Both the position numbers and the translations under genes were made by a program. This document shows, piece by piece, positions 38,457 through 49,243 of a DNA stretch of 64,000 nt. The notes under the pieces were generated by a model. That model saw nothing but the letters and a program-made list of their open reading frames with translations, was not told the DNA's origin and searched no databases. The stretch spans positions 1,550,001-1,614,000 of the forward strand of contig NZ_LR134002.1 in NCBI RefSeq assembly GCF_900635155.1. The letters are read 5' to 3'. Numbering within the stretch: the first letter of the stretch is position 1; the number at the start of each line of letters is the position of its first letter. This DNA comes from Streptococcus sanguinis. Lineage in GTDB: Bacteria > Bacillota > Bacilli > Lactobacillales > Streptococcaceae.

Positions 38457-38657
38457 TTATTTGATAACAAAAGCCATAGCCAGCGTTACAAAGAAAGTAC
38501 CTTCGACAAAGGCAATTCCCAAGATTAGGAGGCTTCTCAATTGACCGATAATTTCTGGCTGACGAGACGCTGCCTTAAATAAATTACTCATAATCAAACC
38601 TTCAGCAATTGATACGCCAAAGCAGGCAAAACAAAGTCCTAAAAATGTTAAATTCAT
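38457..38657 (-). CDS. atpE: F-type ATPase c subunit
   Basis: 66 aa, shorter than the 79-aa E. coli subunit but normal for streptococci. Two membrane helices around a polar loop ([11 protein letters not shown]). The proton-binding carboxylate is Glu 52 in [10 protein letters not shown]. No sodium-site pattern is evident, so a proton-translocating ring is expected. First gene of the atp operon. AGGAGAAG precedes the ATG. Confidence 0.95.
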   Translation of the reverse strand: MNLTFLGLCFACFGVSIAEGLIMSNLFKAASRQPEIIGQLRSLLILGIAFVEGTFFVTLAMAFVIK

Positions 38658-38694
38658 GATGACTTCTCCTTAATATTTTTTAAATTACTTCCTT

Positions 38695-38723
38695 AGTTTA
38701 CTCCTAAAATATCGAATAGTCAA
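38695..38723 (-). promoter_or_regulatory. Promoter of the atp operon
   Basis: Minus strand -35 TTGACT (38718-38723), 17-bp spacer, -10 TAAACT (38695-38700). A partial cre-like sequence (TTGTAAGCG then a T-run, 38736-38751) lies just upstream. Confidence 0.6.
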
Positions 38724-38875
38724 TCTTTTACACAATTGTAAGCGTTTTTTGTTTTTTTCTTTTGTTATATAAAATTTTTTACCAAAATCAATTAAATAAT
38801 TATCAACATACAAACTATTCTGCTATATAAATAAGAAGAAACTGTCTAGAATTTTACTTATTTCCTATATTTTTA

Positions 38876-38908
38876 ACAGAAAAAAGAGCAAAATGGTTAT
38901 TTGCTCTT
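38876..38908 (-). terminator. Terminator after manA
   Basis: Minus strand AAGAGCAAA pairs with TTTGCTCTT, followed by a T-run. Confidence 0.8.
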
Positions 38909-38921
38909 GATTTTTCTATGA

Positions 38922-39863
38922 TTATGGATGGCTGATAATCAGCTGCAAATCTCCAGACAAGGTCCATTCAGTGACGTCGCTTGGCAGGATGAAATGGTCC
39001 CCTTTTTCGAGCGGGTAAACAGCTCCATCAACTTCTAGCTCACCAACACCTTCCAAGACACTGACCAAGCTATAGTCCGCTGTCTTTTTAAAATTAACTG
39101 AACCGGCAATATCCCACTTGTAAACAGCAAAGAAGTCATTGGCCACCAAAAGAGTAGAAGTCAAACTATCTGCCTGAATGGTAACAGGATGGCTATTAGC
39201 AGGCTCACCGATAGTCAGAACATCAATTGACTGCTCCAAATGCAACTCACGAAGATTGCCAGCATCGTCCTTGCGATCAAAGTCATAGACACGGTAGGTT
39301 GTGTCACTGGACTGCTGAGTCTCCAAAATCAGAATACCTGAGCCTATGGCATGCATGGTGCCGCTTGGTACATAGAAGAAATCACCAGCTTTTACTGGGA
39401 TTTTGGTCAGGAGATGGTCCCAGTCCTTGCTCTCAATCTGCTGGCGCAGCTCTTCCTTGCTCTTGGCATTGTGACCATAGATAATCTCTGCTCCTTCGTC
39501 TGCAGCAATGACATACCAGCATTCAGTCTTACCAAGCTCCCCTTCGTGCTCTAGTCCATAGGCATCATCAGGATGGACCTGAACACTGAGCCAGTCATTA
39601 GCATCTAAAATCTTCGTCAAAAGCGGAAAGACAGGTTCTGGACGATCGCCAAAAAGCTCCCGGTGTTCGGCATAGAGCGCATCTAACTTCTGACCGGCAA
39701 AGCGTCCGTTCTTGACGATTGACACACCATTAGGATGAGCCGAAATAGCCCAGTACTCCCCTACATGGTCGCTGGGAATCTCATAGCCAAAGACATCGCG
39801 CAGCTTGGTGCCGCCCCAAATCTTCTCCTGCATCACAGACTGTAGAAATAATGGTTCTGACAT
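38922..39863 (-). CDS. manA: Mannose-6-phosphate isomerase, class I
   Basis: 313 aa, cupin-type zinc enzyme interconverting mannose-6-phosphate and fructose-6-phosphate. Zinc-site residues are in LSVQVHPDDAYG and KTECWYV; GTMHAIGSGILILETQQSSD and TYRVYDFDR are family blocks. Length is typical of the short Gram-positive enzymes. A TATAAT box lies about 80 bp upstream on the minus strand. Its product links PTS-imported mannose to glycolysis. Confidence 0.95.
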   Translation of the reverse strand: MSEPLFLQSVMQEKIWGGTKLRDVFGYEIPSDHVGEYWAISAHPNGVSIVKNGRFAGQKLDALYAEHRELFGDRPEPVFPLLTKILDANDWLSVQVHPDDAYGLEHEGELGKTECWYVIAADEGAEIIYGHNAKSKEELRQQIESKDWDHLLTKIPVKAGDFFYVPSGTMHAIGSGILILETQQSSDTTYRVYDFDRKDDAGNLRELHLEQSIDVLTIGEPANSHPVTIQADSLTSTLLVANDFFAVYKWDIAGSVNFKKTADYSLVSVLEGVGELEVDGAVYPLEKGDHFILPSDVTEWTLSGDLQLIISHP

Positions 39864-39988
39864 AGTATTCTCCTTAAATATTTTTCACATCCAGCAAGGA
39901 ATAATCCTTGATGTCGAAACGGTTGTTACTGCTTCTATTATAATATAGCTGTAAGTCCTTTGTCTACTCTCTGCTGAAATCAAGCCTT

Positions 39989-40489
39989 TTATAGTAAAAA
40001 AAGTAAAGCTCCCCAGCAAATGCCGCAAAGATAGCCGACTAGCACATCCTTTGGATAGTGCACTCCGCCAATCACACGCACTACGGCCAGCCCTGCTGAA
40101 AGCAAGAGGCAGATAAGTCCCGGCAGCCAGAAAAAGTAGAGTAGACACATGGAAATAACAGTCGCCGAAAAAACATGGCGGCTGGGCATGGACTTGCCTG
40201 ATGTATCCTTGGCCAGCAAGGGCTGAATACCCCATTTTTCATAAGGGCGTGCTTGATTCAGTCGTTTGCGAATAGCTGACAACAGGCCAAATCCAATGGC
40301 TGGTAAGAAGAAAAAAGTAAGCAATCCTTTCCAGCCTTCCGTCAGAAAGGCACTGATTAGAACGAGACCATAAACAATAGGTATGAAGAGGGTCATTCCC
40401 CTATTGAAGTAAACCAACCCTTTCAGCCACTGAGGGCGACTGCGAAAGGGAGTCATTAATTGTTGATAAAAAATCGTGTAGTCTTTCAT
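39989..40489 (-). CDS. PAP2 family phosphatase
   Basis: 166 aa integral membrane protein. The three phosphatase motifs are KRLNQARPYE, PSRH and RVIGGVHYPKD, with the catalytic His in each of the last two. About five membrane helices. Likely a lipid phosphatase (undecaprenyl-diphosphate or phosphatidate type); the substrate cannot be set from sequence. It stands alone between manA and the glg operon. Confidence 0.9.
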   Translation of the reverse strand: MKDYTIFYQQLMTPFRSRPQWLKGLVYFNRGMTLFIPIVYGLVLISAFLTEGWKGLLTFFFLPAIGFGLLSAIRKRLNQARPYEKWGIQPLLAKDTSGKSMPSRHVFSATVISMCLLYFFWLPGLICLLLSAGLAVVRVIGGVHYPKDVLVGYLCGICWGALLFLL

Positions 40490-40573
40490 GCTTGCTTACC
40501 CTGCTTTTCTAAAAGTTGGACTCTCATACTTTCTCTACTATAGCATATTTCTAGACAAGATGGTAGATAGATA

Positions 40574-40606
40574 GCAAAAGAGACTGAGACCCCAGCCCCA
40601 ATCTCT
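40574..40606 (-). terminator. Terminator of the glg operon
   Basis: Minus strand hairpin AGAGATTGGGGC...GTCTCAGTCTCT (12 pairs, three wobble) followed by TTTT. It lies 26 bp past the glgP stop. Confidence 0.75.
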
Positions 40607-40631
40607 TATTGTTCATGTTTTCTGAAGAGTA

Positions 40632-43028
40632 TTATTTCTCCAAGCTCCAGATTTCCTTGGCATATTGTTCAATGGTATCATCTGAAGTAAACTTGTCTGA
40701 TGTAGCAATGTTAATCAAGCTCATGCGAGCCCATTTTTCTTTGTCACGATAGAGAGCATCAATCTTCTCTTGAGCTTCCACATAGGCATGAAAGTCTTCC
40801 AAGAGGAAGTATTCATCATTGTGGGTGATGAGGGCTTCGTAGATTTCAGAGCCTTCTTCACGAACGTTTGGAATGGTACCGTTGACAAAGGTATCCACCA
40901 CCCGGCGAATGTCAGGATTGCTTTCATAGACACCGCGTGAGTAGTAATCATGGCGGGCATAATGCTCATAAACTTGGTCCTTGTCCATCCCGAAGATGAC
41001 AATGTTGTCATCACCGACCTCGTCCTTGATTTCGATATTGGCTCCGTCCAGTGTAGCTAGGGTAATGGCACCTGTCATCATGAACTTCATGTTGGAAGTA
41101 CCAGAAGCTTCCTTGGAAGCCAGAGAAATCTGCTCAGATACATCTGCTGCTGGAATGATGAGCTCAGCCAAGCTGACGCGGTAGTTTTCTAGGAAAACAA
41201 CCTTGAGTTTGCCTTGCAGGCTTTCATCCTTGTTAACCAGATTGGCTACTTCATTGATCAGCTTGATAACAGACTTGGCAAAGTGGTAGCCTGGAGCAGC
41301 CTTGGCACCGAAGATAAAGACGCGCGGCACCATATCCTTATCAGGATTGTCCTTGAGATCCCAGTAAAGCTTGATGATATGAAGCAGGTTGAGCAGCTGC
41401 CGCTTGTAGGCGTGGAGGCGTTTCACCTGCACATCAAAGATGGCTTCAGTCGAGACTTCTACTCCTGTTGATTCCTTGATGAAGTCAGCCAGACGGGCCT
41501 TGGCTTCTTGTTTGACCCGATAAAAATCGCCCAGCACTTGCTGATCATCCTTAAATTCCAAAAGCTTGCGCAGCTCATGGATATCACTTCTCCAGCCCTT
41601 ACCAATCAGCTTATCAATCTCAGCCGATAAAGGTTCATCCGCAATCTGCAGCCAGCGGCGTTGGACAATGCCATTGGTCTTGTTGTTAAACTTCTCTGGG
41701 TAAATGCTGTAAAAATCACGCAAGGTGTCTTCTTTAAGCAGTTCGGTGTGGAGTTTGGCAACACCATTGATTGAATGACCACCAATGATAGCCAAGTGGG
41801 CCATGTGGATTTGATTATCTTTGACAATCCGAGTGTTTTCGATGACTTGCGGATCAAGGCCACGCCCAGCCATTTCAGCTACATAGCGGTTGTCGATTTC
41901 TAGGATAATCTGATAAACCCGCGGCAGGACATTCTTAAAGAGCTCTGCATCCCATTTTTCCAAGGCTTCAGACAGAATGGTATGGTTAGTGTAGCTCATG
42001 GTTTTAACTGTAGCATTCCAAGCATCTGCCCATTCCAAATCGTACTCATCCATCAAGAGACGCATAAACTCAGCCGGTGCAACCGCTGGGTGGGTATCGT
42101 TGATATGGACAGATACCTTCTCATGAATATCCTTGAGCGGGCGACCTTGCTTGAGGTAGGATTTGATAATGGTCTGCAGACCTGCACTGGTCATGAAGTA
42201 TTCCTGGATCAAGCGCAGCTCTTTTCCTTCGTAGCTAGAGTCGTCTGGATAGAGAATAGCAGTGATGTCTTGCACCCGGCGACGAGCTTCAATGGTCGGA
42301 TAGTCCAGTTCATGCTCTTCTGGAATTTCAACATCCCAAAGACGGAGATTGTTAACATTGTCATTGCCAAAGCCAATCTGCGGCACATCGTAAGGAACGG
42401 CCCGTAAGATTTTGGAATTCTCATAAAGAGGCACAATCCGGCCCTTTTCATTAGCATGGAGGGAAACATTTCCGAAGATTTTAACATCAACAATATCATG
42501 GTCCTTGCGAGTTTCCCAGACATTTCCCAGACTGCCAAACCAATCATCTGGAATTTCTACCTGATAGCCATCTACGATGCGTTGCTTAAAGAGTCCATAG
42601 CGATAGCGAATCCCATTTCCAAATCCTGGATAGCCGGTGGTTGCCAGCGAGTCCATAAAGGCTGCCGCCAAGCGGCCCAGACCGCCATTCCCCAAGGCCA
42701 TGTCATACTCAGCATTCTTAACATCCTCAAAGTCAACACCCAACTCAGCAAAGCCTTCCTTGACCGTATCGAGGATACCTAAGTTGAGCAGATTGGTTTC
42801 CAGCATGCGTCCTGGAAGAAACTCGATAGAAAAGTAATAAGCTGTCTTTTGCTGCTGCTCAATCAACTGATTGCGACGCTCCAGCCACAGGGGCGTGATA
42901 TACTTACGGACAGTGCTAGCCAAAGCCTGAAAAAGCTCCACTGAAGTCGCATCAGCAACCTTAATCAGCTGTCTTTCATGTAGAATATCCTTAAAATCTC
43001 GAATAAAACTTTCTTTTGTCAGTTCCAT
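40632..43028 (-). CDS. glgP: Glycogen/maltodextrin phosphorylase
   Basis: 798 aa. It releases glucose-1-phosphate from glycogen. The PLP-lysine block is EASGTSNMKFMMTGA. N-terminal GNGGLGRLAAAFMDS and RLHAYKRQLLN are conserved. Last gene of the glgBCDAP operon, separated from glgA by 214 bp holding a hairpin. Length is normal for bacterial enzymes, which lack the mammalian phosphorylation site. Confidence 0.97.
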   Translation of the reverse strand: MELTKESFIRDFKDILHERQLIKVADATSVELFQALASTVRKYITPLWLERRNQLIEQQQKTAYYFSIEFLPGRMLETNLLNLGILDTVKEGFAELGVDFEDVKNAEYDMALGNGGLGRLAAAFMDSLATTGYPGFGNGIRYRYGLFKQRIVDGYQVEIPDDWFGSLGNVWETRKDHDIVDVKIFGNVSLHANEKGRIVPLYENSKILRAVPYDVPQIGFGNDNVNNLRLWDVEIPEEHELDYPTIEARRRVQDITAILYPDDSSYEGKELRLIQEYFMTSAGLQTIIKSYLKQGRPLKDIHEKVSVHINDTHPAVAPAEFMRLLMDEYDLEWADAWNATVKTMSYTNHTILSEALEKWDAELFKNVLPRVYQIILEIDNRYVAEMAGRGLDPQVIENTRIVKDNQIHMAHLAIIGGHSINGVAKLHTELLKEDTLRDFYSIYPEKFNNKTNGIVQRRWLQIADEPLSAEIDKLIGKGWRSDIHELRKLLEFKDDQQVLGDFYRVKQEAKARLADFIKESTGVEVSTEAIFDVQVKRLHAYKRQLLNLLHIIKLYWDLKDNPDKDMVPRVFIFGAKAAPGYHFAKSVIKLINEVANLVNKDESLQGKLKVVFLENYRVSLAELIIPAADVSEQISLASKEASGTSNMKFMMTGAITLATLDGANIEIKDEVGDDNIVIFGMDKDQVYEHYARHDYYSRGVYESNPDIRRVVDTFVNGTIPNVREEGSEIYEALITHNDEYFLLEDFHAYVEAQEKIDALYRDKEKWARMSLINIATSDKFTSDDTIEQYAKEIWSLEK

Positions 43029-43182
43029 GGTGGGTGGTTATCTCCCTTTCTTAATAGCGGGAAACAGTTTTTAAACGCAGGAATACTTTTTTCAATCAAG
43101 ATGGGAAGCACTCGCCTCAGCCACAAGCTGCAAACAGGGCTCCAATACAGTATGATAATATATAAAAATGTAATTCTCACGG

Positions 43183-43217
43183 AAATCCTCCCTTGTCCAT
43201 CGGGCAAGAGAGGATTT
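43183..43217. other. Stable hairpin between glgA and glgP
   Basis: AAATCCTCCCTTGTCC faces GGGCAAGAGAGGATTT with a 3-nt loop: a 16-position stem with one mismatch and one wobble. On the minus strand it is not followed by a T-tract, so it looks like an mRNA processing or stabilising structure more than a terminator. Confidence 0.6.
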
Positions 43218-43242
43218 TCTTATACTGATTCCAAAGTAAATG

Positions 43243-44673
43243 TTACAGCAGTGATTGATATAAATCACTGTAAGCTTGGCTAGCTGTATCCCAAGAGAAG
43301 TCTCTCTCCATCGCCTGCTCTTGCAGAGATTTCCAAGCTTCCTTGTCTTCGGCATAAAGCTTGAGTGCCTCCTTGAAGGTCCAAGTCAGCCAGTAGCCAG
43401 AAAAGTTATTGAAGCTAAAGCCAGTTCCCTGTCCTGTATAGGCATTGTAAGGCTCTACGGTATCACGCAGACCGCCCACTTCATGCACCAAAGGCAAGGT
43501 TCCATAGCGCATAGCCATCATTTGTGACAGGCCACAAGGCTCGAAGCGGCTTGGCATGAGGAAAATATCGCTGGCAGCATAAATCTCCTGAGCCAAGGTC
43601 ACATCAAAGAGGATGTTAGCTGAAAGCTTATCAGGATAGGCATGACCAAACCAAGCGAAAGCCTGCTCAAAAGCTGGATCGCCTGTTCCCAAGAGGATAA
43701 TCTGCACATCTTCCTGGAGGAGATTGTGCAGCTCTTCCACTACCAAATCAAAGCCTTTCTGACGCGTCAGGCGGGAAACAATCCCAACCACTGGCACATC
43801 GTCACGCACAGGCAGACCAACTCGCTCTTGCAAAGCTCGCTTGTTTTCTAGTTTACCAGATAAGTCAGATTTGTCAAAGTGGTGGGCTAAGAGTGGATCC
43901 GTTTCTGGATTATAGATATCTGTATCTATACCGTTGACAATACCGACCAGCTTACCCGATTCCATCCGCAGAATTTGATCCAAATTGCAACCAAATTCTG
44001 GTGTACGGATTTCACCTGCATAGCTTGGTGATACAGTTGTCACTCGGTCCGCATAGAGAATACCAGCCTTCATCCAGTTGAGACAGTCATTCCAACGCAG
44101 GGTTCCATCTGCATAGCGCTCATAACCTACTCCAAATAGTTCCCAAAGCATACTGTCAGGGAATTGACCTTGGAACTCCAGATTATGGATGGTCAAGACA
44201 GTCTTGATATTCTGATATGCTTGAATCCAATGGTATTTTTCCTTAACCAAGAAAGGAATCATAGCTGTATGATAATCGTGAACATGCAAAACATCCGGAA
44301 TAAAATCAATCCGCTCCATCAGCTCTACGGCTGCTAACTGGAAGTAAGCAAAGCGCTCACCATCATCAAAATCCCCGTAAACATGGCCGCGGAAGAAATA
44401 ATGCTGATTGTCAATAAAATAGAAGGACACACCGTTCAAGACCAGTCGCTTGACCCCAACGTACTGGCGGCGCCAGCCAACGCTGACTTCAAAGTAGAAA
44501 AGGTCTTCCACTTGGTCGCCAAATTTGGCATGGGTCATGTCATAGTAAGGCAGAATAACACCAACTTCATGGCCAGCCTTGACCAGTGATTTGGGGAGAG
44601 CGCCGATAACGTCTCCCAAACCACCTGTCTTAGAAAATGGGGCTCCTTCTGCTGCTGCAAATAAAATCTTCAT
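43243..44673 (-). CDS. glgA: Glycogen synthase
   Basis: 476 aa, GT5 family, extends alpha-1,4-glucan from ADP-glucose. N-terminal ADP-glucose loop [15 protein letters not shown]-terminal [19 protein letters not shown] with the catalytic Glu region. Its start overlaps the glgD stop by 4 bp. Normal length. Confidence 0.97.
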   Translation of the reverse strand: MKILFAAAEGAPFSKTGGLGDVIGALPKSLVKAGHEVGVILPYYDMTHAKFGDQVEDLFYFEVSVGWRRQYVGVKRLVLNGVSFYFIDNQHYFFRGHVYGDFDDGERFAYFQLAAVELMERIDFIPDVLHVHDYHTAMIPFLVKEKYHWIQAYQNIKTVLTIHNLEFQGQFPDSMLWELFGVGYERYADGTLRWNDCLNWMKAGILYADRVTTVSPSYAGEIRTPEFGCNLDQILRMESGKLVGIVNGIDTDIYNPETDPLLAHHFDKSDLSGKLENKRALQERVGLPVRDDVPVVGIVSRLTRQKGFDLVVEELHNLLQEDVQIILLGTGDPAFEQAFAWFGHAYPDKLSANILFDVTLAQEIYAASDIFLMPSRFEPCGLSQMMAMRYGTLPLVHEVGGLRDTVEPYNAYTGQGTGFSFNNFSGYWLTWTFKEALKLYAEDKEAWKSLQEQAMERDFSWDTASQAYSDLYQSLL

Positions 44674-45809
44674 CGAATTATGTCCTCTGTAACTTTTTGG
44701 CCCTTCTTGACTACGATTGGGTCTTCTGCTGTTCCGCGAATCACTACGCCTTCGGCAATTTCAACACCCTTGTCCACAATCGCGTACTCAACACTTGCAT
44801 TTTCTCCAACTTTGACTCGAGGGAAGAGAACACTGGATTTAACACTGCTTCCAGTCTTAATCTTGGTATTCCGTGAAATCACAGAATCGATGACTTCACC
44901 TTCCACAATGCTTCCTGACGCAAACTGGGAGCGAGATACTTTTGAAGACTCAGCATAGTAAGTTGGCTCTTCATTCTTAACCTTGGTGTAAATCTTTTGG
45001 TTCGGACTGAAGAGAGAGTAGAATTTTTTACTTTCAAGCATATCGATATTGGATCTGTAGTAGGTCTCTACAGAATAGATATTCGCCAGATAGCCTGTAT
45101 ATTCGTAGGCAAATGCCCCTTCCTGAGTTGCTAAATCACGCAGGACATAGCGCAGTTTTTGGGGATGCTCTTTCTTAGCTTCTTCTTCCAGTTTTTCAAT
45201 CAGCCATGGAGTATCTACCACAAAGATGTCTGTAGACATATTGAAGAGCTCAGTATTTTCTCGGCCATCAAAGAGTTTATGCCCTCTGACATGGTCCGTT
45301 TCGTCAATATCTAGGACAGCATTCACATCCGAAATATTTTCCTTATGCAATTTCTTATAGACAACTGTAATCGGCTGCTCTGTTGTATTGTGCAAGTGGA
45401 AAACTTGATTGAGGTCAATATTAACCAAGATATCGCAGTTGAGAGCGACCGTTTGGTTGGAACCAGAGCGTTTGAGGTAGATCAAAAGCTGCTTATAGTA
45501 TTCCTCACCGACTGTAGAGCTTTCTACACGGGTATTGTAAATTCCCAGGTAATAATGGCTGAGCAAGGTAGAAAGACCCCACTCACGACCAGAACGAATA
45601 TGGTCAAAGACAGAGCTGATATTGTCCTGTTGGAAGATACCAAAGACACTGCGGATACCAGCATTGGCAAGACTTGAAAGCGGGAAGTCAATCAAACGGT
45701 ATTTCCCACCGAATGGCAAACTGGCTACTGGACGATGATTTGTCAGAGTTGACATATCATGGAAGCCGACTGTGTTTCCTAAAATTGCTGAGTATTTATC
45801 AATCTTCAT
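44670..45809 (-). CDS. glgD: GlgD, regulatory subunit of ADP-glucose pyrophosphorylase
   Basis: 379 aa. Same fold as GlgC (nucleotidyltransferase plus left-handed beta-helix), but the GGxGTRL pyrophosphate loop is replaced by [19 protein letters not shown], so it is probably not catalytic by itself. In Firmicutes GlgC and GlgD form the active heterotetramer. The frame extends 20 codons upstream, but [16 protein letters not shown] is the family start. It overlaps the end of glgC by 11 bp. Confidence 0.93.
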   Translation of the reverse strand: MKIDKYSAILGNTVGFHDMSTLTNHRPVASLPFGGKYRLIDFPLSSLANAGIRSVFGIFQQDNISSVFDHIRSGREWGLSTLLSHYYLGIYNTRVESSTVGEEYYKQLLIYLKRSGSNQTVALNCDILVNIDLNQVFHLHNTTEQPITVVYKKLHKENISDVNAVLDIDETDHVRGHKLFDGRENTELFNMSTDIFVVDTPWLIEKLEEEAKKEHPQKLRYVLRDLATQEGAFAYEYTGYLANIYSVETYYRSNIDMLESKKFYSLFSPNQKIYTKVKNEEPTYYAESSKVSRSQFASGSIVEGEVIDSVISRNTKIKTGSSVKSSVLFPRVKVGENASVEYAIVDKGVEIAEGVVIRGTAEDPIVVKKGQKVTEDIIR

Positions 45810-46941
45810 CTTTTGGTACCCCCACTTTCTCGTTGTATCCGACAACATATACTTCCTCTGTACCATCAATCTCTACACCATCAGAGATGATCGCACCTTC
45901 GCCGATAATGGCTCGCTTAATCTTAGCGTCTTTGCCAATAACAGCTCCACTCATGATGACAGAGTCTTCAATGACTGCTCCCTTTTTGACCTGAGCGCCA
46001 GTAGAAAGAATAGAGTGTTTTACTGTACCGTCAACGAAACAGCCATCAACGACCAGCGAATCTTCTACATGGGAATTTTCACTGATGAAGTTTGGCGGAG
46101 AAATCAAGTTGCGAGAATAAATCTTCCAGCGACGATTGCGGCTATCCAGAGCATTTTCTGGGCTGATGTATTCCATGTTAGCTTCCCAGAGAGACTCTAC
46201 TGTACCAACGTCTTTCCAATAGCCTTCAAAATCATAAGCATAAACGCTTTCGCCAGATTCAAGGTAGTTAGGGATAACATTCTTACCAAAGTCAGACATA
46301 TCCACATTGCTCTTTTCAGCAGCTACCAGCATATTGCGCAGACGCTGCCAGTCAAAGATATAAATCCCCATCGAAGCCTTGGTTGACTTAGGATTTTCTG
46401 GTTTTTCCTCAAATTCAACAATCCGATTATTAGCATCTGTATTCATGATACCAAAACGGCTGGCTTCTTTGAGAGGCACATCCAGAACGGCAACTGTCAG
46501 GCTGGCATTGTTGTCCTTGTGAGACTGAAGCATGTCATCATAGTCCATCTTGTAGATATGGTCCCCAGACAAAATCAGGACATACTCAGGATTGATGCTG
46601 TCGATATAGTCGATATTTTGATAAATCGCATGGCTGGTACCTTCAAACCAACGATTTCCTTCGCTCGCAGAATAAGGCTGAAGAATGGATACGCCTGAGT
46701 TAATACCATCGAGACCCCAGCTAGAACCATTTCCGATATGACTGTTCAGAGCGAGTGGTTGGTATTGAGTAATGACACCGACATTGTGAATACCGGAGTT
46801 GGCACAGTTAGACAAGGCGAAGTCAATAATACGATAGCGGCCGCCAAACTGTACCGCAGGTTTTGCGATACTCTGTGTGAGCTTTCCAAGACGAGTTCCT
46901 TGCCCGCCGGCAAGAATCAAAGCTAGCATTTCATTCTTCAT
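45799..46941 (-). CDS. glgC: Glucose-1-phosphate adenylyltransferase, catalytic subunit
   Basis: 380 aa. It makes ADP-glucose from ATP and glucose-1-phosphate, the committed step of glycogen synthesis. Catalytic loop [15 protein letters not shown] near the N-terminus and [15 protein letters not shown]. The C-terminal beta-helix has hexapeptide repeats. It starts 6 bp after the glgB stop. Confidence 0.97.
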   Translation of the reverse strand: MKNEMLALILAGGQGTRLGKLTQSIAKPAVQFGGRYRIIDFALSNCANSGIHNVGVITQYQPLALNSHIGNGSSWGLDGINSGVSILQPYSASEGNRWFEGTSHAIYQNIDYIDSINPEYVLILSGDHIYKMDYDDMLQSHKDNNASLTVAVLDVPLKEASRFGIMNTDANNRIVEFEEKPENPKSTKASMGIYIFDWQRLRNMLVAAEKSNVDMSDFGKNVIPNYLESGESVYAYDFEGYWKDVGTVESLWEANMEYISPENALDSRNRRWKIYSRNLISPPNFISENSHVEDSLVVDGCFVDGTVKHSILSTGAQVKKGAVIEDSVIMSGAVIGKDAKIKRAIIGEGAIISDGVEIDGTEEVYVVGYNEKVGVPKDED

Positions 46942-46947
46942 AGACTA

Positions 46948-48858
46948 TTACTCCTTTGTGGAATCTTTTTTAACATTTTTGCGAGCAATCCGACGCTTGA
47001 TCTTCCAGATGCTGGCCCCAAGAGCTGGCAGTGTAAAGGTCAAGGTCTGTGGATAATCTTTCCAAAGTCCTTCTTGAGACTGAACTGTTTCGTTATGTTC
47101 CTTCCAAACACCTCCCCATTCTTCTAATTCAGTGTTCCATACTTCTTCATAAATGGCTTCCACTGGAACACCGATGGTAAAGTTCTTCCGCTCTACCGGC
47201 GCCATATTGAATATACAAACTAACATATCTCCTTTTTCCGTCTTACGGATGAAGGAGAGGACACTTTGATCAGTGTTATCCGCATCAATGATTTCGATGC
47301 CATCATAGCTCAGATCAATTTCCCAAAGCGGACGATTGTCCTTATAGAAGGCATTAAGTGTAGCAGTAAAGTCCTGCATCTTCTTGTTCATTTGGTCGTC
47401 CAAATTAGACCATTCTAGCTGCTCTTCTGACTTCCACTCTAAGAATTGACCAAACTCTGATCCCATAAAGAGCAATTTCTTGCCCGGATGGCAGATTTGA
47501 TAAGTCAGCAAGTTGCGGAGCCCCGCAAATTGATTGTAACGGTCACCCCACATCTTGTGCATGAGACTCTTCTTGCCGTGAACTACTTCATCATGTGAGA
47601 ATGGCAGGAGGAAGTTTTCAGAGAATACGTACATAAAGCTAAAGGTCACTAGATTAAAATCGTACTTACGATAAATCGGATCTTCCTCGTAGAAACGAAG
47701 GATATCATTCATCCAGCCCATATTCCACTTGTAGTCAAATCCGAGACCACCCAGCTCTCTCATCCCCGTAATCTTGGTCTCTGAGGAGCTTTCCTCTGCA
47801 ATCATCATGACATCAGGATGGGCTAATTTGATAACCGTATTGAGGCGTTGCAGGAAGTAATAACCTTCATAGTTACGATTGCCGCCATCTATATTTGGCT
47901 GCCATGGACCGCTGTCATAGTCTAGATAAAGCATATTGCTGACAGCATCAACCCGAATCCCATCCAGATGATAAAAATCAATCCAGAATTTAATACTGGA
48001 AATCAAGAAGGACTGAACCTGATTCTTGCCCAAATCAAAGTTGAGAGCACCCCAGCCGTAGTTATGGGCCCGATCATGATCCTGATACTCAAAAGTCGGT
48101 GTCCCGTCATAGTAGGCCAAAGCATCATCATTAATAGTGAAATGACCTGGTACCCAGTCCACAATAACACCGATATTGTTTAAGTGGCATTCTTCGACAA
48201 AGTCCTGAAATTCCTCAGGAGTTCCGTAGGTGTGTTCAAAGGCAAAGTAGCCCATGAGCTGATAGCCCCAGCTAAGTCCTAGCGGATGAGCCATAAGCGG
48301 CATAAATTCCACATGTGTGTAGTTCATCTCTACTAGATAAGGAATCAAGTCTTCCTTTAACTGGGCAAAGCTATAAGGACTGCCGTCTTCATTGCGTTTC
48401 CACGATCCGGCATGCACTTCATAGATATTGACCGGCCGAGAGAAGAAACCCCAACGCTTCCGGCGTGCCAGCCAAAGGCCGTCTTTCCACTTCTTCTCAG
48501 GAATAGTGCGAATAACTGCTCCCGTGCCTGGACGCTCTTCCAGATAGATAGCCAGCGGATCAATTTTCAAAATTTCCTGACCACTGCTGCGCTTGATATT
48601 GTACTTGTAAATATCCCCTTCCTTAGGTAGCTCTGTGAAGACTTCCCAAACGCCCGCTTCATTTCGGACCATAGGAATCTGCTCTTCATACCAATTGGTG
48701 AAATCTCCAATCAAATGGACACTCTGAGCATTAGGCGCCCAAACGCGGAAAGAATAGCCAGACTTGCCGTCCACTTCATCCTGATGCGCCCCTAGATAAT
48801 GCTGTAAATGAAAGTTTTCACCTGTTGTAAAGGTTCTTAATGCTTCGTTCTTATCCAT
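46948..48858 (-). CDS. glgB: 1,4-alpha-glucan branching enzyme
   Basis: 636 aa, GH13 family. N-terminal CBM48 domain ([20 protein letters not shown]), catalytic TIM barrel with nucleophile Asp in [12 protein letters not shown], acid Glu in MIAEESSSE, and [14 protein letters not shown]. It makes the alpha-1,6 branches. First gene of the glg operon. AAGGTGATC precedes the ATG; a promoter with a cre site lies upstream. Confidence 0.97.
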   Translation of the reverse strand: MDKNEALRTFTTGENFHLQHYLGAHQDEVDGKSGYSFRVWAPNAQSVHLIGDFTNWYEEQIPMVRNEAGVWEVFTELPKEGDIYKYNIKRSSGQEILKIDPLAIYLEERPGTGAVIRTIPEKKWKDGLWLARRKRWGFFSRPVNIYEVHAGSWKRNEDGSPYSFAQLKEDLIPYLVEMNYTHVEFMPLMAHPLGLSWGYQLMGYFAFEHTYGTPEEFQDFVEECHLNNIGVIVDWVPGHFTINDDALAYYDGTPTFEYQDHDRAHNYGWGALNFDLGKNQVQSFLISSIKFWIDFYHLDGIRVDAVSNMLYLDYDSGPWQPNIDGGNRNYEGYYFLQRLNTVIKLAHPDVMMIAEESSSETKITGMRELGGLGFDYKWNMGWMNDILRFYEEDPIYRKYDFNLVTFSFMYVFSENFLLPFSHDEVVHGKKSLMHKMWGDRYNQFAGLRNLLTYQICHPGKKLLFMGSEFGQFLEWKSEEQLEWSNLDDQMNKKMQDFTATLNAFYKDNRPLWEIDLSYDGIEIIDADNTDQSVLSFIRKTEKGDMLVCIFNMAPVERKNFTIGVPVEAIYEEVWNTELEEWGGVWKEHNETVQSQEGLWKDYPQTLTFTLPALGASIWKIKRRIARKNVKKDSTKE

Positions 48859-48874
48859 GCGATCACCTTTCTAT

Positions 48875-48890
48875 TTGTAAGCGTTTTCTA
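48875..48890 (-). promoter_or_regulatory. Catabolite response element (cre) of the glg operon
   Basis: TTGTAAGCGTTTTCTA (plus-strand reading) fits the CcpA consensus WTGNAARCGNWWWCAW with one mismatch. It lies just downstream of the predicted start site of the glgB promoter, a position that blocks transcription when CcpA binds. Confidence 0.75.
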
Positions 48891-48897
48891 TAATACT

Positions 48898-48926
48898 ATT
48901 CTACATTATTTTTATATCTTTTTCAA
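48898..48926 (-). promoter_or_regulatory. Promoter of the glg operon
   Basis: Minus strand -35 TTGAAA (48921-48926), 17-bp spacer, -10 TAGAAT (48898-48903). Confidence 0.7.
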
Positions 48927-49211
48927 GTAAATTTCAAATATCCTTACGGAAAATTACCAGAACCGAACATTAGCTGAAATTAGTAATAAATAAGATAGAA
49001 ACCACTGCATTTTGTGCCTATCGATATCTTTTAATTCCTTTTTCGCTAAATATAGGAGCTATCCCAAACAAGCAGAGGATGAAAATTTTCATAAAGATAT
49101 AGACCAATATGTAAATTTACATTTTAAAATAATAAGCAATTAAACATATAAATAGTTGGTTCTTTTCAAATTATGCGGTAATTTTGTTAGATTTACAAGT
49201 TCATCAATGTA
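48927..49211. other. AT-rich intergenic stretch with no recognised feature
   Basis: Between the glgB promoter and the gapN terminator. Both strands are rich in stops. I see no ORF with a ribosome-binding site and no structured RNA. Confidence 0.5.
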
Positions 49212-49239
49212 AGAAAAAAGGCCGCACAAAGCCGCCTTT
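49212..49239 (-). terminator. Terminator after gapN
   Basis: Minus strand AAGGC...GCCTT with an internal GC-rich loop, followed by TTTTTT, just past the gapN stop at 49244. Confidence 0.65.
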
Positions 49240-49243
49240 CTCA

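Noticed and set aside
39885..40235. 116-codon minus-strand frame overlapping the PAP2 gene
   Set aside because: The other frame carries all three PAP2 phosphatase motifs, so this is a shadow.
43092..43355. 87-codon minus-strand frame across the end of glgA
   Set aside because: It overlaps glgA out of frame and the intercistronic hairpin; nothing protein-like is seen.
45098..45105. Second TACGAATA-type octamer (CIN box)
   Set aside because: It lies inside the glgD coding sequence far from any start, so it is taken as chance.
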